Source: Oceanimonas sp. GK1
GTDB taxonomy: Bacteria; Pseudomonadota; Gammaproteobacteria; Enterobacterales; Aeromonadaceae
NCBI RefSeq assembly: GCF_000243075.1
Contig: NC_016745.1
Coordinates: 2,807,001 to 2,871,000, forward strand
Length of the DNA: 64,000 nt
Reading direction: 5' to 3'
The notes under the pieces are model-generated. The model was not told where the DNA came from, made no database searches, and saw nothing but the letters and a program-made list of their open reading frames with translations. The position numbers and the translations under genes are program-made. Shown piece after piece: positions 18,838-29,747 of the stretch; position 1 is the first letter of the stretch, and every line of letters begins with the position of its first letter.

Positions 18838-19338
18838 TTACTTGCTGACGCGGCTAATCACCTGTTGAGTGATGTCGAGAGAAGGTGACACATGGATCAC
18901 GGCTCCCCGCTCGATCACCAGATCCAGCCCCTGCGCCTTGGTGATGTCATCTATCGCGCCCTTGATGCGCGACAGCATTTTCTGGCGTTCTTCGTTTTCG
19001 CGCCGGGCCCGGTCCTGCTCCAGCGCGCGGGCCTTTTGCACGAACGTGGCCTGCATTTCATTGAGTTTTTTCTGAGCCTCGGCCTTTTGGCTGTCGTTCA
19101 TAAAGGCCATGTCTTTCTGCTGCTTTTCCACAAAGCTGCGGCCCTGCTCTTCCAGCTGCTGCACTTCCTTCACCCGGGAGGCGAATTCATTTTTCAGCTG
19201 GTTACGTATCACGTCACGCTGGGGCATTTTCTGAAATACCTCGGCGGTGTCCACCACCGCGATTTTACCCTGGGCCTGGGCCAGGGTGGCGGTCATCACC
19301 AGCGCCAGGGCGCCGGCCAGTTTAATCAGTTTATTCAT
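18838..19338 (-). CDS. skp: Periplasmic chaperone Skp (OmpH)
   Basis: Periplasmic holdase carrying unfolded outer-membrane proteins to the Bam complex. 166 residues: cleavable signal peptide ending near LAQAQ, then a small beta core and a long charged coiled-coil segment ([18 protein letters not shown] onward) that forms the tentacles. Directly follows bamA in the operon, separated by a purine/pyrimidine hairpin element. Confidence 0.93.
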   Translation of the reverse strand: MNKLIKLAGALALVMTATLAQAQGKIAVVDTAEVFQKMPQRDVIRNQLKNEFASRVKEVQQLEEQGRSFVEKQQKDMAFMNDSQKAEAQKKLNEMQATFVQKARALEQDRARRENEERQKMLSRIKGAIDDITKAQGLDLVIERGAVIHVSPSLDITQQVISRVSK

Positions 19339-19356
19339 TTACAGACTCCTTGTTCG

Positions 19357-19420
19357 GTGAGGGGTGAGGCGTTGGAGGTGAGGGGAAAAATCTCCTCACT
19401 CTTCACTCCTCCCCCCTCAC
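19357..19420. repeat. Purine/pyrimidine self-complementary element between bamA and skp
   Basis: A purine-rich arm (GTGAGGGGTGAGG) and a pyrimidine-rich arm (CCTCACTCTTCACTCC plus CCCCCTCAC) can pair over the element. A related copy separates pyrH and frr (26837-26939). It lies inside a tight operon and would form a hairpin in the bamA-skp message. Confidence 0.7.
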
Positions 19421-19425
19421 ATTTA

Positions 19426-21825
19426 TCAGAACGTACGGCCGATGTTGAAGTTGAACACTTCGGTCTTGTCCCCTTCCACCTCGGTCACCGGGGTGGCCAG
19501 GGAGAACACCAGCGGGCCCAGCGGCGACAGCCACTGCATGCTGACACCGGCAGAAGCACGATACTCGCCCGGATCGCCGAAGTCATAACAACCGCTCACG
19601 CAATTGGCAAATTCCGACGCATCGTATTCGGTATCCCACACCGTGCCCACGTCCATAAACAGGCTGGTGCGCAGGGAACGCTGCAGATCCTCGCCGGCAA
19701 AGGGCGTGGGCACAATCAGCTCCAGCGAGCCTGCCAGCAGGGCGTTGCCGCCGATGGCGCTGCCGTCGGTGGTGTTATCTTCATACACCGCCCGTGGCCC
19801 CACCGAGCTGCTCTTGAAGCCGCGCAGGGTGTTAAAACCACCGGCGTAGTAGTTTTCAAAGAACGGCAGCCGGCTGGTATTGCCATAACCGTCGGCATAG
19901 GCGGCACGGAACTTGCCGTACAGCACCCAGTTGTGATTGCGATCCAGCGGGAAGTAGTGGCCGTCGTCAAAGCTCAGCTTGTAGTACTGCAGATCCGAGC
20001 CCGGCACCGTGACCTTGAGGCCCACGCTCTGGCGGCTGCCGGCGGTGGGGAACACGCCCCGGTTGAGGGTGTTGCGGGTCCAGCCGGCGGTAAGATCGAA
20101 GTCGTCAAAGCTGACTTTTTCGCTGTCCGGTACATTGTTATCGGCCCAGAAATTCTTCAGCTGAATGGAAGGCCTGTCCGGCTGGCTCAGGGTGTTGTGC
20201 TCATAGCCCAGGCTGAAGTTCAGGCTGTTGTTTTCGTCGATGGGGAAGCCGGTGAGGCCGCGCACCCCGTAGGTGGTGCTTTCATAATCGACGGAGCCCA
20301 GATAATCGTCGTCGGACTCAAACGACCGGTAATACACTCGGCCGCCCAGGCTGACGCCATCCACGGTAAAGTAGGGATCGGTAAAGTCCAGCGACACGTT
20401 CTTGGAGTAGTCGTTCATCTGGGAGTTGATGCCCACCCGGTTGCCGGTGCCGAGGAAGTTGTCCTGCTCCACGCCGGCCTGAATGCTGAACCCCGAGTCG
20501 GTACCAAAGCCCACGCCGAAGTTGATGGAGCCGGCTGGCTGCTCCTTGACCTTGACATCGAGATCCACCAGATCGTCCTGGCCCGGAATGCGCTGGGTAT
20601 CCACCTCGACGTTTTCAAAATAGCCCAGGCGGTTCAGACGGGTACGGGACTGCTCGACGTTTTCGCTCGACAGCCAGGTGCCTTCCATCTGGCGCATTTC
20701 CCGGCGCAGCACTTCGTCTTTGGTGATTTCGTTGCCGCTGAAGTTGATGCGGCGCACATAGACTCGGTTGCCCGGCTCGATGTTGACCACCAGCTCCACC
20801 TTGCGGGTCGCTTCGTCGATCTGCGGAAAGGTATTGATGCGCGGATAGGCATAGCCAAAGCGGCCAAGGAAGCGCGACAGCAGCTCTTCCATGTGGGCCA
20901 CGTCGGCGGCGGAGTAGAGGTCGCCGTTCTCGATGGGCACCAGCTCGTTCAGCTCCCGCTGCCGGTCGATGAGGTTGCCGCGCAGGCTGACCCCGGACAC
21001 GGTGTACTGCTCTCCCTCGGTGACGTTGAGGGTGATATAGACCCCTTCCTTGTCGGGGGACATGGACACCTGGGTGGAGGTAACGTCGGCCTTGAGGTAG
21101 CCCCGATCCCGGTAAAAGGAGCGCAGGGTCTCGATGTCGCCGGCCAGCTTCTGCTTCTGGTAGCGCTGATCGCCCATGATGTTCCACCAGGGCACATCGT
21201 CGGACAGCTCCAGCTGGCTCAGCAGTTGCTCCTCGCTGAAGGCGCGGTTGCCGACAATGTTGATCTGCTTGATCTCGGCGGCCTCACCTTCGACGAATTC
21301 AAACTTCAGATCGACCCGGTTACGGGGCAGCGGCGTCAGTACCGCCTTGACCTCGGCGGAGTACTTGCCCACGCCATAGTAGAAGTCTTCCAGGCCCTGC
21401 TCCAGCTCGCTCAGGGTAGTGCGATCCAGTGGCTCGCCCACCCGCACACCGGCCCCTTCCAGGCTTTCGCGCAGCTGCTCTTCCTTGATTTCCTTGTTGC
21501 CGCTGAAGCTGATGCCGGCAATGGTGGGCCGTTCGGTGACCTGCACCACCAGGGTGTCGCCGTCGCGCAGCAGTTGTACCTGCTCAAAGTTGCCCGAGGC
21601 ATAAAGGCTGCGAATGGCCTCGGCCAGCCGGGCCTGATCCACTTCCTCCCCGACCCGCACCGGCAGGCTGAGCAGGGCCGCGCCCAGGGTTACCCGTTGC
21701 AGGCCGTTGACCTGAATGTCTTCTACTACAAAGGGGGTCATGCCGCTCTGCGCCTGGGCCAGCATACTGGCTCCCAGCAGGCAGGAAGCGACAAGCGTGT
21801 GTTTAACTGCCCTTTTTTTTGCCAT
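19426..21825 (-). CDS. bamA: Outer membrane protein assembly factor BamA
   Basis: Essential Omp85 core of the beta-barrel assembly machine. 799 residues: signal peptide (cleavage near MLAQAQ), five POTRA domains (about 25-420; first begins [14 protein letters not shown]), then a 16-strand barrel with the conserved LRGF loop motif ([15 protein letters not shown]) and an aromatic C-terminus (NFNIGRTF). Preceded by rseP and followed by skp, the usual order. Confidence 0.97.
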   Translation of the reverse strand: MAKKRAVKHTLVASCLLGASMLAQAQSGMTPFVVEDIQVNGLQRVTLGAALLSLPVRVGEEVDQARLAEAIRSLYASGNFEQVQLLRDGDTLVVQVTERPTIAGISFSGNKEIKEEQLRESLEGAGVRVGEPLDRTTLSELEQGLEDFYYGVGKYSAEVKAVLTPLPRNRVDLKFEFVEGEAAEIKQINIVGNRAFSEEQLLSQLELSDDVPWWNIMGDQRYQKQKLAGDIETLRSFYRDRGYLKADVTSTQVSMSPDKEGVYITLNVTEGEQYTVSGVSLRGNLIDRQRELNELVPIENGDLYSAADVAHMEELLSRFLGRFGYAYPRINTFPQIDEATRKVELVVNIEPGNRVYVRRINFSGNEITKDEVLRREMRQMEGTWLSSENVEQSRTRLNRLGYFENVEVDTQRIPGQDDLVDLDVKVKEQPAGSINFGVGFGTDSGFSIQAGVEQDNFLGTGNRVGINSQMNDYSKNVSLDFTDPYFTVDGVSLGGRVYYRSFESDDDYLGSVDYESTTYGVRGLTGFPIDENNSLNFSLGYEHNTLSQPDRPSIQLKNFWADNNVPDSEKVSFDDFDLTAGWTRNTLNRGVFPTAGSRQSVGLKVTVPGSDLQYYKLSFDDGHYFPLDRNHNWVLYGKFRAAYADGYGNTSRLPFFENYYAGGFNTLRGFKSSSVGPRAVYEDNTTDGSAIGGNALLAGSLELIVPTPFAGEDLQRSLRTSLFMDVGTVWDTEYDASEFANCVSGCYDFGDPGEYRASAGVSMQWLSPLGPLVFSLATPVTEVEGDKTEVFNFNIGRTF

Positions 21826-21854
21826 AGCCTGACTTAGTCCTTGTGTCTTGTCGC

Positions 21855-23204
21855 TCAGAGGCGACCAATATCATTAAACAGCGCCAGCCCCATCAGCAAG
21901 ATCAGCAGGGCCGCGCCGATTCTGAACCCCAGTTCCTGTATTCGTTCCGGCACCGGCCGGCCGGTGATGGCTTCAACCCCGTAAAACAGCAGGTGGCCGC
22001 CATCGAGCACCGGCAGCGGCAACAGGTTGATAATGCCGAGGTTGACGCTCACCAGTGCCATAAAACTCAGAAAATACACCAGCCCGAAGCCGGCACTGGT
22101 TCCGGCACCCTTGGCGATGGAAATGGGGCCGCTCAGATTGTCGAGGGAGACGATGCCGGTCAGCAGCTTGCCGATCATTTGAAAAGTCAGCACCGTCAGC
22201 TCCCAGGTGCGCTCCGCGCCTTCCCACAAGGCCTTGACCGGACCATAGCTGAGTTCAAAGCGATAGCGGTCGTCTACCGGAGTGACCGAGGGGGCCAGCC
22301 CAACGTAACCAATGGCCCGGTCATCGGTCTCAAGCAGCGCCGGAGTCAGCACCAGGTCGAGGCTCTGACCCTCACGGCGCACCACAAGTTCCATGGGCTG
22401 CTCGGGAGAAGACTGCACCAGCGTCACGAACTGCTCCCAGTCGCGCAGGGGTTCATTATTTGCGCTCAGCAGGGTGTCACCGGCACGCAGGCCGGCCTCG
22501 GCGCCCGCCCCGCCTGCCAGCACATTTTCCAGGGTGAGGGTGGCCACGGGGCCCTCGGGCAGCAGCCCCAGGGCGGTAACCGGCGACTCGCTGTCGGGAT
22601 TGAACTGCCAGCGATCAAGGGGCACGGTCAGTTGCTGTTGCGAGCCGCCATCGGTCTGCACCACCAGGGTGGTCTGTTCGGCGCCGATCTGCCCGATCAG
22701 GGCAAAGTTCACGTCTTCCCAGGTCAGGATGTCGTTGCCGTTGATGGCGGTGATCTGCATGCCCGGTTGTACCCCGCCCAGGGCGGCGGGGGATTCGGCG
22801 ACCACATCCCGGACCACCGGCTTGACCGAGGGCACACCAATCAGAAACATCAGCCAGAAGGCGAACACCGCGAACAGAAAGTTGGCCATGGGCCCGGCCA
22901 CCACAATGGCCATGCGCGCCCACACCGACTTGTTGTTGAAGGCCTGGTTCGCCAGCTCCGGCGGCACCTCGTCCACCCGGCCGTCGAGCATTTTCACATA
23001 GCCGCCCAGGGGGATCATGGCCACCACGTATTCGGTGCCGTCACGGCCGGTTTTGCGCCAGATGGGCTTGCCAAAGCCGATGGAAAACCGCTCCACCCGC
23101 ACGCCGTTGCGGCGGGCCACCCAGAAGTGGCCGTATTCGTGTACCGCCACCAGTATGCCAAGGGCGATGATAAAGGCGCCCAGATTCCACAATATTTCAA
23201 TCAT
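21855..23204 (-). CDS. rseP: Site-2 protease RseP
   Basis: Inner-membrane zinc metalloprotease that cuts the anti-sigma factor RseA during envelope stress and clears signal peptides. 449 residues from ATG 23204, matching E. coli length (450). HExxH is H22-EYG-H26 in the first membrane segment; two PDZ domains occupy about 115-300; the second zinc ligand region is the [11 protein letters not shown] segment. Its ATG overlaps the dxr TGA (ATGA). The longer upstream frame has no family similarity. Confidence 0.96.
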   Translation of the reverse strand: MIEILWNLGAFIIALGILVAVHEYGHFWVARRNGVRVERFSIGFGKPIWRKTGRDGTEYVVAMIPLGGYVKMLDGRVDEVPPELANQAFNNKSVWARMAIVVAGPMANFLFAVFAFWLMFLIGVPSVKPVVRDVVAESPAALGGVQPGMQITAINGNDILTWEDVNFALIGQIGAEQTTLVVQTDGGSQQQLTVPLDRWQFNPDSESPVTALGLLPEGPVATLTLENVLAGGAGAEAGLRAGDTLLSANNEPLRDWEQFVTLVQSSPEQPMELVVRREGQSLDLVLTPALLETDDRAIGYVGLAPSVTPVDDRYRFELSYGPVKALWEGAERTWELTVLTFQMIGKLLTGIVSLDNLSGPISIAKGAGTSAGFGLVYFLSFMALVSVNLGIINLLPLPVLDGGHLLFYGVEAITGRPVPERIQELGFRIGAALLILLMGLALFNDIGRL

Positions 23205-24394
23205 GCGCATGTCCCGATCAGTTGGCCGGCCAGCCGACGCGCCTCGGCGTCGAGGGCCAGTATGTCTTCCAGCGCCTGCGCCCGGGTTGCCCCCAGCCGG
23301 TCCATGACGTTCCGGTTGATACCGGCAATGGCCATAAAGCCCAGCCGGCCTTCCAGAAAGGCCGCCACCGCCACTTCGTTGGCGGCATTCAGCGCCGTGG
23401 TGGCGCCCTGGCCGGCGGCGCAGGCATCCATAGCCAGTTGCAGGCACGGGTAACGGGCCATGTCGGGCGCCATAAAGCTCAGCTCACCCAGGCGGGTAAA
23501 ATCGAGCGGGGCCACGCCCGACTCGATACGCTCGGGCCAGGCCAAGCTATGGGCGATAGGTGTCATCATATCCGGCTGCCCCAGCTGGGCCAAGACGGAA
23601 CCGTCCGAGTACTGCACCATGGAATGGATCACCGACTGGGGATGGATGAGGACGTCAATCTGGGCCGGTGCTGCGTTAAACAACCAGCGCGCCTCGATGT
23701 ATTCCAGCCCCTTGTTCATCATGGTGGCAGAGTCTACCGAGATTTTGGGCCCCATGGACCAGTTGGGATGATTGACCGCCTGGGCCGGGGTGACGGCGGC
23801 CAGGTCTTCAACCGGGGTGTAACGGAAGGGACCACCGGAGCCGGTGAGCAGAATTTTGCCGATACCGGCGGCGGCCAGGCTGCCCCGCCCCGGAGCCCGC
23901 TGCAGCCCGGTGGGCAGGCACTGAAAAATGGCGTTGTGCTCGCTGTCCACCGGCAGCAGCTCGGCCCCGCTGTGGTGTACGGCGTCGATAAACAGCTCGC
24001 CGCTCATCACCAGGGCCTCCTTGTTGGCCAGCAGCACCCGCTTGCCGGCCTTCACCGCCGCCAGGGTGGGCAGCAGTCCGGCGGCGCCGACAATGGCCGC
24101 CATTACCACGTCCACCTCGGGCGCCGCCGCCACCTCGCACAGGGCGTCACTGCCGGCCAGCACTTGAGTAGGGCTGCCCGCATCCCGCAGCCGCCGGCCG
24201 AGCTCGGCCGCCGCCGCCGGCTCCGCCATCACCGCGTAACGGGGGGTGAAAGCCAGGCAGTCGACCAGCATTTTTTCCACCTGACGGCTGGCGGTCAGGG
24301 CAAACACCGAGAAACGCTCAGGGTGGCGGCGAACCACCGCCAGGGTGCTTTGGCCGATGGAGCCGGTGGCCCCCAGTATGGTCAGCTGTTGCAT
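23201..24394 (-). CDS. dxr: 1-deoxy-D-xylulose 5-phosphate reductoisomerase
   Basis: NADPH-dependent second step of the MEP isoprenoid pathway, making 2-C-methylerythritol 4-phosphate. 397 residues. [11 protein letters not shown] at the N-terminus is the NADPH loop; the metal- and substrate-binding block is [14 protein letters not shown]. It lies between cdsA (TGATG junction, 1-base overlap) and rseP. Here dxr follows cdsA, unlike E. coli, where dxr precedes uppS. Confidence 0.97.
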   Translation of the reverse strand: MQQLTILGATGSIGQSTLAVVRRHPERFSVFALTASRQVEKMLVDCLAFTPRYAVMAEPAAAAELGRRLRDAGSPTQVLAGSDALCEVAAAPEVDVVMAAIVGAAGLLPTLAAVKAGKRVLLANKEALVMSGELFIDAVHHSGAELLPVDSEHNAIFQCLPTGLQRAPGRGSLAAAGIGKILLTGSGGPFRYTPVEDLAAVTPAQAVNHPNWSMGPKISVDSATMMNKGLEYIEARWLFNAAPAQIDVLIHPQSVIHSMVQYSDGSVLAQLGQPDMMTPIAHSLAWPERIESGVAPLDFTRLGELSFMAPDMARYPCLQLAMDACAAGQGATTALNAANEVAVAAFLEGRLGFMAIAGINRNVMDRLGATRAQALEDILALDAEARRLAGQLIGTCA

Positions 24395-25248
24395 CAGCCC
24401 TGCCCCGCCAGCTGGTATACCACCACAAACATCGGCAGGGCGGCGGTCAGGCTGTCGATCCTGTCCATGATGCCGCCGTGACCGGGCAGTATGTTGCCCG
24501 AGTCCTTGAGTCCGGCCGCCCGCTTGAACATGCTTTCCACCAGATCGCCCAGCACCGACGCCAGCACCGCCACCACTGAGGCCAGCAGTACCGCATTACG
24601 TTGGGGACCGGGCAGCTCGACGGCCAGCGTCACCACCAGCGCCAGGGCGCAGGCGGCGAGTACCCCGCCGATCATGCCTTCAATGGTTTTGCCCGGGCTG
24701 ACCTGGGGGCAGAGCTTGTGTTTACCGAGCGTTTTGCCGGCAAAATAGGCGCCGGTGTCGGCGGCCCATACCAGGGCCATGACAAACAGCAGCAGCCAGG
24801 CACCGTAATGGGGATCCTGCTCATATTGATAGCTGCGCAGGGTCAGCAGCGACCAGAAAAAGGGCACCAGACTGAGCAAGGCAAACACCGCCTTGAGCCA
24901 GGGCCGCTGCTGCCAGAGCGCTCGGCTATTGGGATAACGCAGCACCAGAGGCAGTGCGCACAGCCACCACAATGCCCCGGCCCCCAGTATGGCGGCCACC
25001 AGATCATGAAGGCCGTCGGCCCAGATTTGCTCGATGGGCACGCTGGCCATCAGCGCCACCAGCACCAGCGCCAGAAACACCATGACCACGTTGGTTTTGT
25101 CTGTATCGATAAAGCGCCCCCACTCCCGGCCGGCCAACAGGTAAACGGCGGTGGCAAAGAGGGCAAAAAACGGCAGGGGCAGCAGGAAAATGGCCCCCAG
25201 CACCACAGGGATCAGGCACAGGGCCGTGATAATACGAAGCTTCAGCAA
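24394..25248 (-). CDS. cdsA: Phosphatidate cytidylyltransferase CdsA
   Basis: Integral membrane enzyme making CDP-diacylglycerol from CTP and phosphatidic acid. 284 residues with about eight hydrophobic segments and the C-terminal CDS signature ([14 protein letters not shown] and then LPGHGG). The conserved N-terminus begins at TTG 25248 ([17 protein letters not shown]), preceded by GAGGA at 7-base spacing, so a TTG start is chosen. Supplies phospholipid synthesis next to uppS. Confidence 0.95.
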   Translation of the reverse strand: MLKLRIITALCLIPVVLGAIFLLPLPFFALFATAVYLLAGREWGRFIDTDKTNVVMVFLALVLVALMASVPIEQIWADGLHDLVAAILGAGALWWLCALPLVLRYPNSRALWQQRPWLKAVFALLSLVPFFWSLLTLRSYQYEQDPHYGAWLLLFVMALVWAADTGAYFAGKTLGKHKLCPQVSPGKTIEGMIGGVLAACALALVVTLAVELPGPQRNAVLLASVVAVLASVLGDLVESMFKRAAGLKDSGNILPGHGGIMDRIDSLTAALPMFVVVYQLAGQG

Positions 25249-25327
25249 GAAATGTCCTCTTTCTCGGGGTGAGGGCCGCAGGCCGGGTGCTCACCCTGGT
25301 CGTTTTTATTTGTTATCGCTGCACCGA

Positions 25328-25422
25328 TGGATTCCCGCCTGCGCGGGAATGACACCCCAACCCCCGTCACCCCTGCGGAATGACTCCTTAATGTTCGTCA
25401 CGCCTGCGCGAATGACAAAACA
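25328..25422. repeat. GTCATTCCCG-type repeat cluster in the uppS-cdsA gap
   Basis: One good copy (ATTCCCG...CGGGAAT around CCTGCG, 25328-25353), followed by two decayed copies recognisable on the minus strand as GTCATTC...GCAGG. Together they lengthen the uppS-cdsA gap to about 180 bases in an otherwise tight operon. A hairpin GGGTGA...TCACCC (about 25269-25298) lies beside it. Confidence 0.6.
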
Positions 25423-25427
25423 CGCCG

Positions 25428-26189
25428 TCAGGCCTTTTGCTCCAGCAGCTCGCGGATCTGGGCACCGGTGCAGCCAAACCGTCGCTCCCGTCCCACAAAG
25501 GCGGCAATGGCATCGCTGAAGGCGTCTTCGCCAAAGTCGGGCCAGAGCACCGGGGTAAAATACAGCTCGGCATAGGCCAGCTGCCACAATAAAAAATTGC
25601 TGATGCGCTGCTCGCCGCCGGTGCGGATCAGCAGATCCACCGGCGCCAGGTCGGCAAGCTGAATGCACTCATTCAGCAACGCCTCGGTGATGTCCGCCGG
25701 CGCCAGCTCCCCCTGAGCCACTTGCTCAGCCAGCATGCGCGCTGCCTGGGTAATATCCCAGCGGCCACCGTAATTGGCGGCAATGTTCAGGGTAAGGCCG
25801 GTATTGGTGGCGGTGAGGCGTTCCGCATCCTCGATTTTTCGCTGCAGATGGGGCGCAAAGGCACTGCGATCACCGATGATGCGCAGCCGAATATTGTTGC
25901 GGTGCAGCTTGCGCACCTCGGAGCCCAGCACGGCGATAAACAGGCTCATCAGGGCGCTGACTTCGTCCTCGGGACGGCGCCAGTTCTCACTGGAGAAGGC
26001 AAACAGGGTCAGGGCATCGAGGCCGAGCCGGTAGCCAAAACTGACCGCCGCCCGTACCGATTTCACCCCGGCCTTGTGACCGGATACTCGAAATTTTCCT
26101 CGCTGCTCGGCCCAACGCCCGTTGCCGTCCATGATAATGGCGACATGGCGGGGCAGCGGCTGGCCTTCAAATGCTGCCGTTGCTGGCAT
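25428..26189 (-). CDS. uppS: Undecaprenyl diphosphate synthase
   Basis: cis-Prenyltransferase making the C55 lipid carrier for peptidoglycan and O-antigen. 253 residues from ATG 26189 (GGAG 5 bases upstream), preferred over a GTG two codons earlier. The catalytic Asp lies in [10 protein letters not shown]; conserved [11 protein letters not shown] and [19 protein letters not shown] blocks are present. First gene of the lipid part of the superoperon after frr. Confidence 0.96.
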   Translation of the reverse strand: MPATAAFEGQPLPRHVAIIMDGNGRWAEQRGKFRVSGHKAGVKSVRAAVSFGYRLGLDALTLFAFSSENWRRPEDEVSALMSLFIAVLGSEVRKLHRNNIRLRIIGDRSAFAPHLQRKIEDAERLTATNTGLTLNIAANYGGRWDITQAARMLAEQVAQGELAPADITEALLNECIQLADLAPVDLLIRTGGEQRISNFLLWQLAYAELYFTPVLWPDFGEDAFSDAIAAFVGRERRFGCTGAQIRELLEQKA

Positions 26190-26261
26190 AGTCACTCCTG
26201 CACAAAAACAAACGCCGTGCAGGCAGCTACACGGCGTCGGCTACTATACCTGATGTAACTA

Positions 26262-26819
26262 TCAGATTTCCATTAACTCTTTTTCTTTGGCAGCGAGGGC
26301 ATCGTCCACCTGCTTGATAAAGAGATCGGTCAGTTTCTGAATGTCGTCCTGGGCGCGACGATCGTCGTCTTCGGAGATCTCTTTTTCTTTCAGCAGTGCC
26401 TTCAGGCTGCTGTTGGCGTCGCGACGAATGTTGCGAATGGCCACCCGGCCCTGCTCGGCCTCATTGCGCACCACCTTGATCAGATCCTTGCGGCGCTCTT
26501 CGGTCAGCGGCGGCAGCGGAATGCGGATCATGGCGCCGGCGCTGGACGGGTTCAGGCCCAGATCGGAGGTCATGATGGCCTTCTCAACGGCCTGGATCAT
26601 GGAGCGGTCAAACACGGTCACGGCCAGGGTGCGGGAGTCTTCGGTGGTGATGTTGGCCAGCTGGTTGAGCGGCGTGGAGGCACCGTAGTAGTCCACGTGA
26701 ATGCTGTCGAGCAGGCTGGGGTGAGCACGACCGGTGCGCACCTTGTTCATCTGGGTTTTCAGCGCTTCCACGCTTTTTTCCATGCGGGTCTTGGCGTCGG
26801 TTTTGATGTCGTTTATCAC
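26262..26819 (-). CDS. frr: Ribosome recycling factor
   Basis: Splits post-termination ribosomes with EF-G. 185 residues, exact family length, with the tRNA-mimic three-helix bundle and the [13 protein letters not shown] hinge segment. The start is GTG 26819 ([13 protein letters not shown]); GGAT lies upstream. Confidence 0.97.
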   Translation of the reverse strand: MINDIKTDAKTRMEKSVEALKTQMNKVRTGRAHPSLLDSIHVDYYGASTPLNQLANITTEDSRTLAVTVFDRSMIQAVEKAIMTSDLGLNPSSAGAMIRIPLPPLTEERRKDLIKVVRNEAEQGRVAIRNIRRDANSSLKALLKEKEISEDDDRRAQDDIQKLTDLFIKQVDDALAAKEKELMEI

Positions 26820-26836
26820 GGTCGTTATCCTTTTTT

Positions 26837-26939
26837 GTGAGTGAGGGGTGAGGGGTCAGGCGTGAGGCGGAAGACGTAAACCCACCAGCAATGGCTGTCG
26901 GGTTCGTGTTTTACTCCTCACTCCTCTCCCCTCACTCCT
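26837..26939. repeat. Purine/pyrimidine self-complementary element between pyrH and frr
   Basis: Left arm GTGAGTGAGGGGTGAGGGG, right arm ending CTCCTCTCCCCTCACTCC, with about 60 bases between. It is related to 19357-19420. It fills nearly the whole pyrH-frr gap. Confidence 0.7.
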
Positions 26940-26948
26940 TACAAAATA

Positions 26949-27680
26949 TCAGAGCTTATTGCTGATCAGGGTGCCTTCGGTTTCCCCCATCACGGCACGA
27001 CGCAGGGCGCCCGGCTTGTTCATGTTGAACACCCGGATCGGCAGGTTGTGATCCCGCGCCAGGGTAAAGGCCGCCAGGTCCATGACCTTGAGTTCCCGAT
27101 CGAGCACGTCGTCGTAACCCAGATGGTGATACAGCTCGGCGTCGGGATTCTTGACCGGATCCTCGCTGAACACGCCATCCACCTTGGTGGCCTTGAGCAC
27201 CACATCGGCCTCGATTTCGATGCCGCGCAGACAGGCCGCCGAGTCGGTGGTAAAGAAGGGATTGCCGGTGCCGGCGGAGAAGATCACCACTCGGCCCTTG
27301 CGCAGCAGGCTGATGGCATCGGCCCAATTGTAGCTGTCGCACACGCCTTCCAGGGTAATGGCAGACATCAGACGGGCATTCACATAAGCACGGTGCAGGG
27401 CATCGCGCATGGCCAGGCCGTTCATCACGGTGGCCAACATACCCATGTGGTCGCCCACCACGCGGTTCATGCCCGCCTTGGCCAGGCCCGCACCACGGAA
27501 CAGGTTGCCGCCGCCGATCACCAGGCCCACCTGGACGCCCAGCTCTACCAGTTCCTTGATTTCCTGAGCCATACGCTCCAGTACGGCGGGGTCGATACCA
27601 AAGCCTTCTTCTCCCTGCAGCGCTTCACCGCTGAGCTTGAGAAGAATGCGTCTGTATGCGGGTTTCGGATTGGTACTCAT
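26949..27680 (-). CDS. pyrH: UMP kinase
   Basis: Hexameric bacterial UMP kinase (amino-acid kinase fold) feeding pyrimidine nucleotide pools. 243 residues. [11 protein letters not shown] at the N-terminus and [10 protein letters not shown] are the phosphate-binding loops; [16 protein letters not shown] is the nucleotide site. It lies between tsf and frr, the standard order. Confidence 0.97.
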   Translation of the reverse strand: MSTNPKPAYRRILLKLSGEALQGEEGFGIDPAVLERMAQEIKELVELGVQVGLVIGGGNLFRGAGLAKAGMNRVVGDHMGMLATVMNGLAMRDALHRAYVNARLMSAITLEGVCDSYNWADAISLLRKGRVVIFSAGTGNPFFTTDSAACLRGIEIEADVVLKATKVDGVFSEDPVKNPDAELYHHLGYDDVLDRELKVMDLAAFTLARDHNLPIRVFNMNKPGALRRAVMGETEGTLISNKL

Positions 27681-27706
27681 GCTTTCTATTCCTGGTCATA
27701 GAAAGA

Positions 27707-27725
27707 CCGCGACGGAATGTCGCGG
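27707..27725 (-). terminator. Hairpin attenuator between tsf and pyrH
   Basis: CCGCGAC-GGAAT-GTCGCGG, a perfect 7-bp stem followed by a short T-rich stretch on the minus strand. It probably reduces rather than stops readthrough from the abundant rpsB-tsf message into pyrH. Confidence 0.6.
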
Positions 27726-27751
27726 CCTGAATAGCATTAAAAAGGCGGGAG

Positions 27752-28630
27752 TTAACCCTTGGAAGCGGCGATCTGAGCCTGTACTTCGGCAGCGAAGTCT
27801 TCTTCCTTACGCTCGATACCTTCACCCACTTCAAAGCGGACGAAGCCCAGGGCGTCGGCGCCGTTCTGCTTGAGCAGATCGCCCACGGAGATGGACGGAT
27901 CCTTGACGAAGGGCTGGCCGGTCAGGGAGATTTCACCGGTGAATTTCTTCATGCGGCCTTCAACCATCTTCTCGGCGATGTCTTTCGGCTTGCCGGAGTT
28001 AACGGCGATTTCCACCTGGATTTCACGCTCTTTGGCCACCACTTCGGCAGACACGTCTTCGGGCTTGACGAACTGCGGGCTGGAAGCGGCCACGTGCATG
28101 GCCACGTCTTTGGCCAGCTCTTCGTCGCCGCCCTGCAGGTTGGCGATAACGCCAATACGGGTGCCGTGCAGGTAGGTGATCAGGTTGTCGCCTTCCATCA
28201 GCACTACGCGACGCAGGCTCATGTTTTCACCGATCTTGGCGATCAGGTTGGTCAGGGCGGTTTCAACGGTTTCACCGTTGGCCAGGGTGGCGGCCTTCAG
28301 GGCGTCTACGTCGCCAATCTTGTTGGCCAGGGCCAGGTCAGCGATTTGCTCACCCAGGGCGCGGAAGCCGGCATCCTTGGCAACGAAGTCGGTTTCGCTG
28401 TTCATTTCTACCATCACGGCAACGTTGCCGGCCTGGCGAGCCAGGATGATACCTTCGGCAGCGATACGGCCGGCTTTCTTGGCGGCTTTGGCCTGGCCGG
28501 ACTTGCGCATGTCTTCAATGGCCTGCTCGATGTCACCGTTGGCTTCGATCAGGGCTTTTTTACAATCCATCATGCCGGCGCCAGTGCGCTCGCGCAGTTC
28601 TTTTACCAGGGCGGCGGTAATGTTTGCCAT
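27752..28630 (-). CDS. tsf: Translation elongation factor Ts
   Basis: Guanine nucleotide exchange factor for EF-Tu. 292 residues, starting [27 protein letters not shown], with the TDFVAK motif that invades EF-Tu. Follows rpsB after about 100 bases holding a hairpin. Confidence 0.98.
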   Translation of the reverse strand: MANITAALVKELRERTGAGMMDCKKALIEANGDIEQAIEDMRKSGQAKAAKKAGRIAAEGIILARQAGNVAVMVEMNSETDFVAKDAGFRALGEQIADLALANKIGDVDALKAATLANGETVETALTNLIAKIGENMSLRRVVLMEGDNLITYLHGTRIGVIANLQGGDEELAKDVAMHVAASSPQFVKPEDVSAEVVAKEREIQVEIAVNSGKPKDIAEKMVEGRMKKFTGEISLTGQPFVKDPSISVGDLLKQNGADALGFVRFEVGEGIERKEEDFAAEVQAQIAASKG

Positions 28631-28657
28631 TCGTAATGTCCTCGGTCTTGTTAAGAA

Positions 28658-28680
28658 AACAGGGGCACATGGCCCCTGTT
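28658..28680 (-). terminator. Hairpin attenuator between rpsB and tsf
   Basis: Perfect 9-bp stem AACAGGGGC/GCCCCTGTT with a 5-base loop, followed by TTTTC on the minus strand. A partial terminator in this gap is known in E. coli rpsB-tsf; the same role is inferred here. Confidence 0.6.
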
Positions 28681-28734
28681 AACCTATAACTTGCGTATGG
28701 TTAATAAAGGCGTGAGCGCGGGGCTCAGTCTTTA

Positions 28735-29460
28735 TTATTCTTCTACGACGTAGTTGTCTTCGGCTTGCACGGCCAGGTCTTGCGCACGGGCAGCGTTCAC
28801 GGCGTCAGCGGCGGCGTTCAGGTACAGCTGAACGGCACGGATGGCGTCATCGTTACCGGGAATGATGTAGTCAACGCTGTCCGGGTTGGAGTTGGTGTCA
28901 ACTACAGATACCACGGGGATGCCCAGGTTGTTGGCTTCCTTGATGGCGATGTGCTCGTGATCTGCGTCGATAACGAACAGTACGTCGGGCAGACCGCCCA
29001 TGTCCTTGATACCACCCAGGGACTTCTCCAGCTTTTCCATTTCGCGAGTACGCATCAGCGCCTCTTTCTTGGTCAGCTTGTCGAAGGTACCGTCCTGAGA
29101 CTGGGCTTCCAGATCCTTCAGGCGGTTGATGGACTGACGCACGGTTTTCCAGTTGGTCAGCATACCGCCCAGCCAGCGGTGGTTGACGTAGTACTGGTCG
29201 CACTTGGTGGCGGCTTCTTTTACGGCTTCAGAGGCTGCGCGCTTGGTACCAACGAACAGGATTTTACCTTTCTTGGAAGCAACGTTGCCCAGGTAGTTCA
29301 GCGCATCGTTGAACAGGGGAACGGTCTTTTCCAGGTTGATGATGTGAACCCGGTTGCTGGCGCCGAAAATGTAAGGCTTCATCTTGGGGTTCCAGAAACG
29401 AGTCTGGTGACCAAAGTGAACGCCGGCTTTCAGCATGTCGCGCATAGATACTTGTGCCAT
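28735..29460 (-). CDS. rpsB: 30S ribosomal protein S2
   Basis: Small-subunit protein S2, 241 residues (E. coli 241). The ATG at 29460 begins [25 protein letters not shown], with GAGGAAATC just upstream; the frame is open further 5', but that part is leader. First gene of the superoperon and divergent from map, as in E. coli. Confidence 0.98.
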   Translation of the reverse strand: MAQVSMRDMLKAGVHFGHQTRFWNPKMKPYIFGASNRVHIINLEKTVPLFNDALNYLGNVASKKGKILFVGTKRAASEAVKEAATKCDQYYVNHRWLGGMLTNWKTVRQSINRLKDLEAQSQDGTFDKLTKKEALMRTREMEKLEKSLGGIKDMGGLPDVLFVIDADHEHIAIKEANNLGIPVVSVVDTNSNPDSVDYIIPGNDDAIRAVQLYLNAAADAVNAARAQDLAVQAEDNYVVEE

Positions 29461-29604
29461 GATTTCCTCAAATATGTAGTGGGTTAGGCCTCCACACATC
29501 CCATGACTCCGACCCGCAGGCACCCTGGAGCATGTGCCGATGTGTGTGTGTGTTAAATAAAGTGAATGTTGGTGCAATGCCGAATGTTTGAAACCCGCCA
29601 TCAC

Positions 29605-29640
29605 GGCGCGCTTTATACCACAATTGCCCCGCCCGCACCA
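29605..29640 (-). promoter_or_regulatory. Probable rpsB promoter with GC-rich discriminator
   Basis: An extended -10 TGGTATAAA (minus strand, TATAAA at 29617-29612) with a poor -35 17 bp upstream (TGGTGC) and a GCGCGCC discriminator, as seen in stringently controlled ribosomal promoters. The ~145-nt leader down to the ATG would hold the S2 autoregulatory structure; I did not resolve its fold. Confidence 0.4.
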
Positions 29641-29747
29641 GCGCCGGGACCGATTTCGGTGCTGGAAGTTAGTGCCCGGCAAGGGTACACTTTTGGCCCT
29701 CTCACGGGTACGCCCGCTAATCGCCCAGCCATTTCACAGAGACGAGT

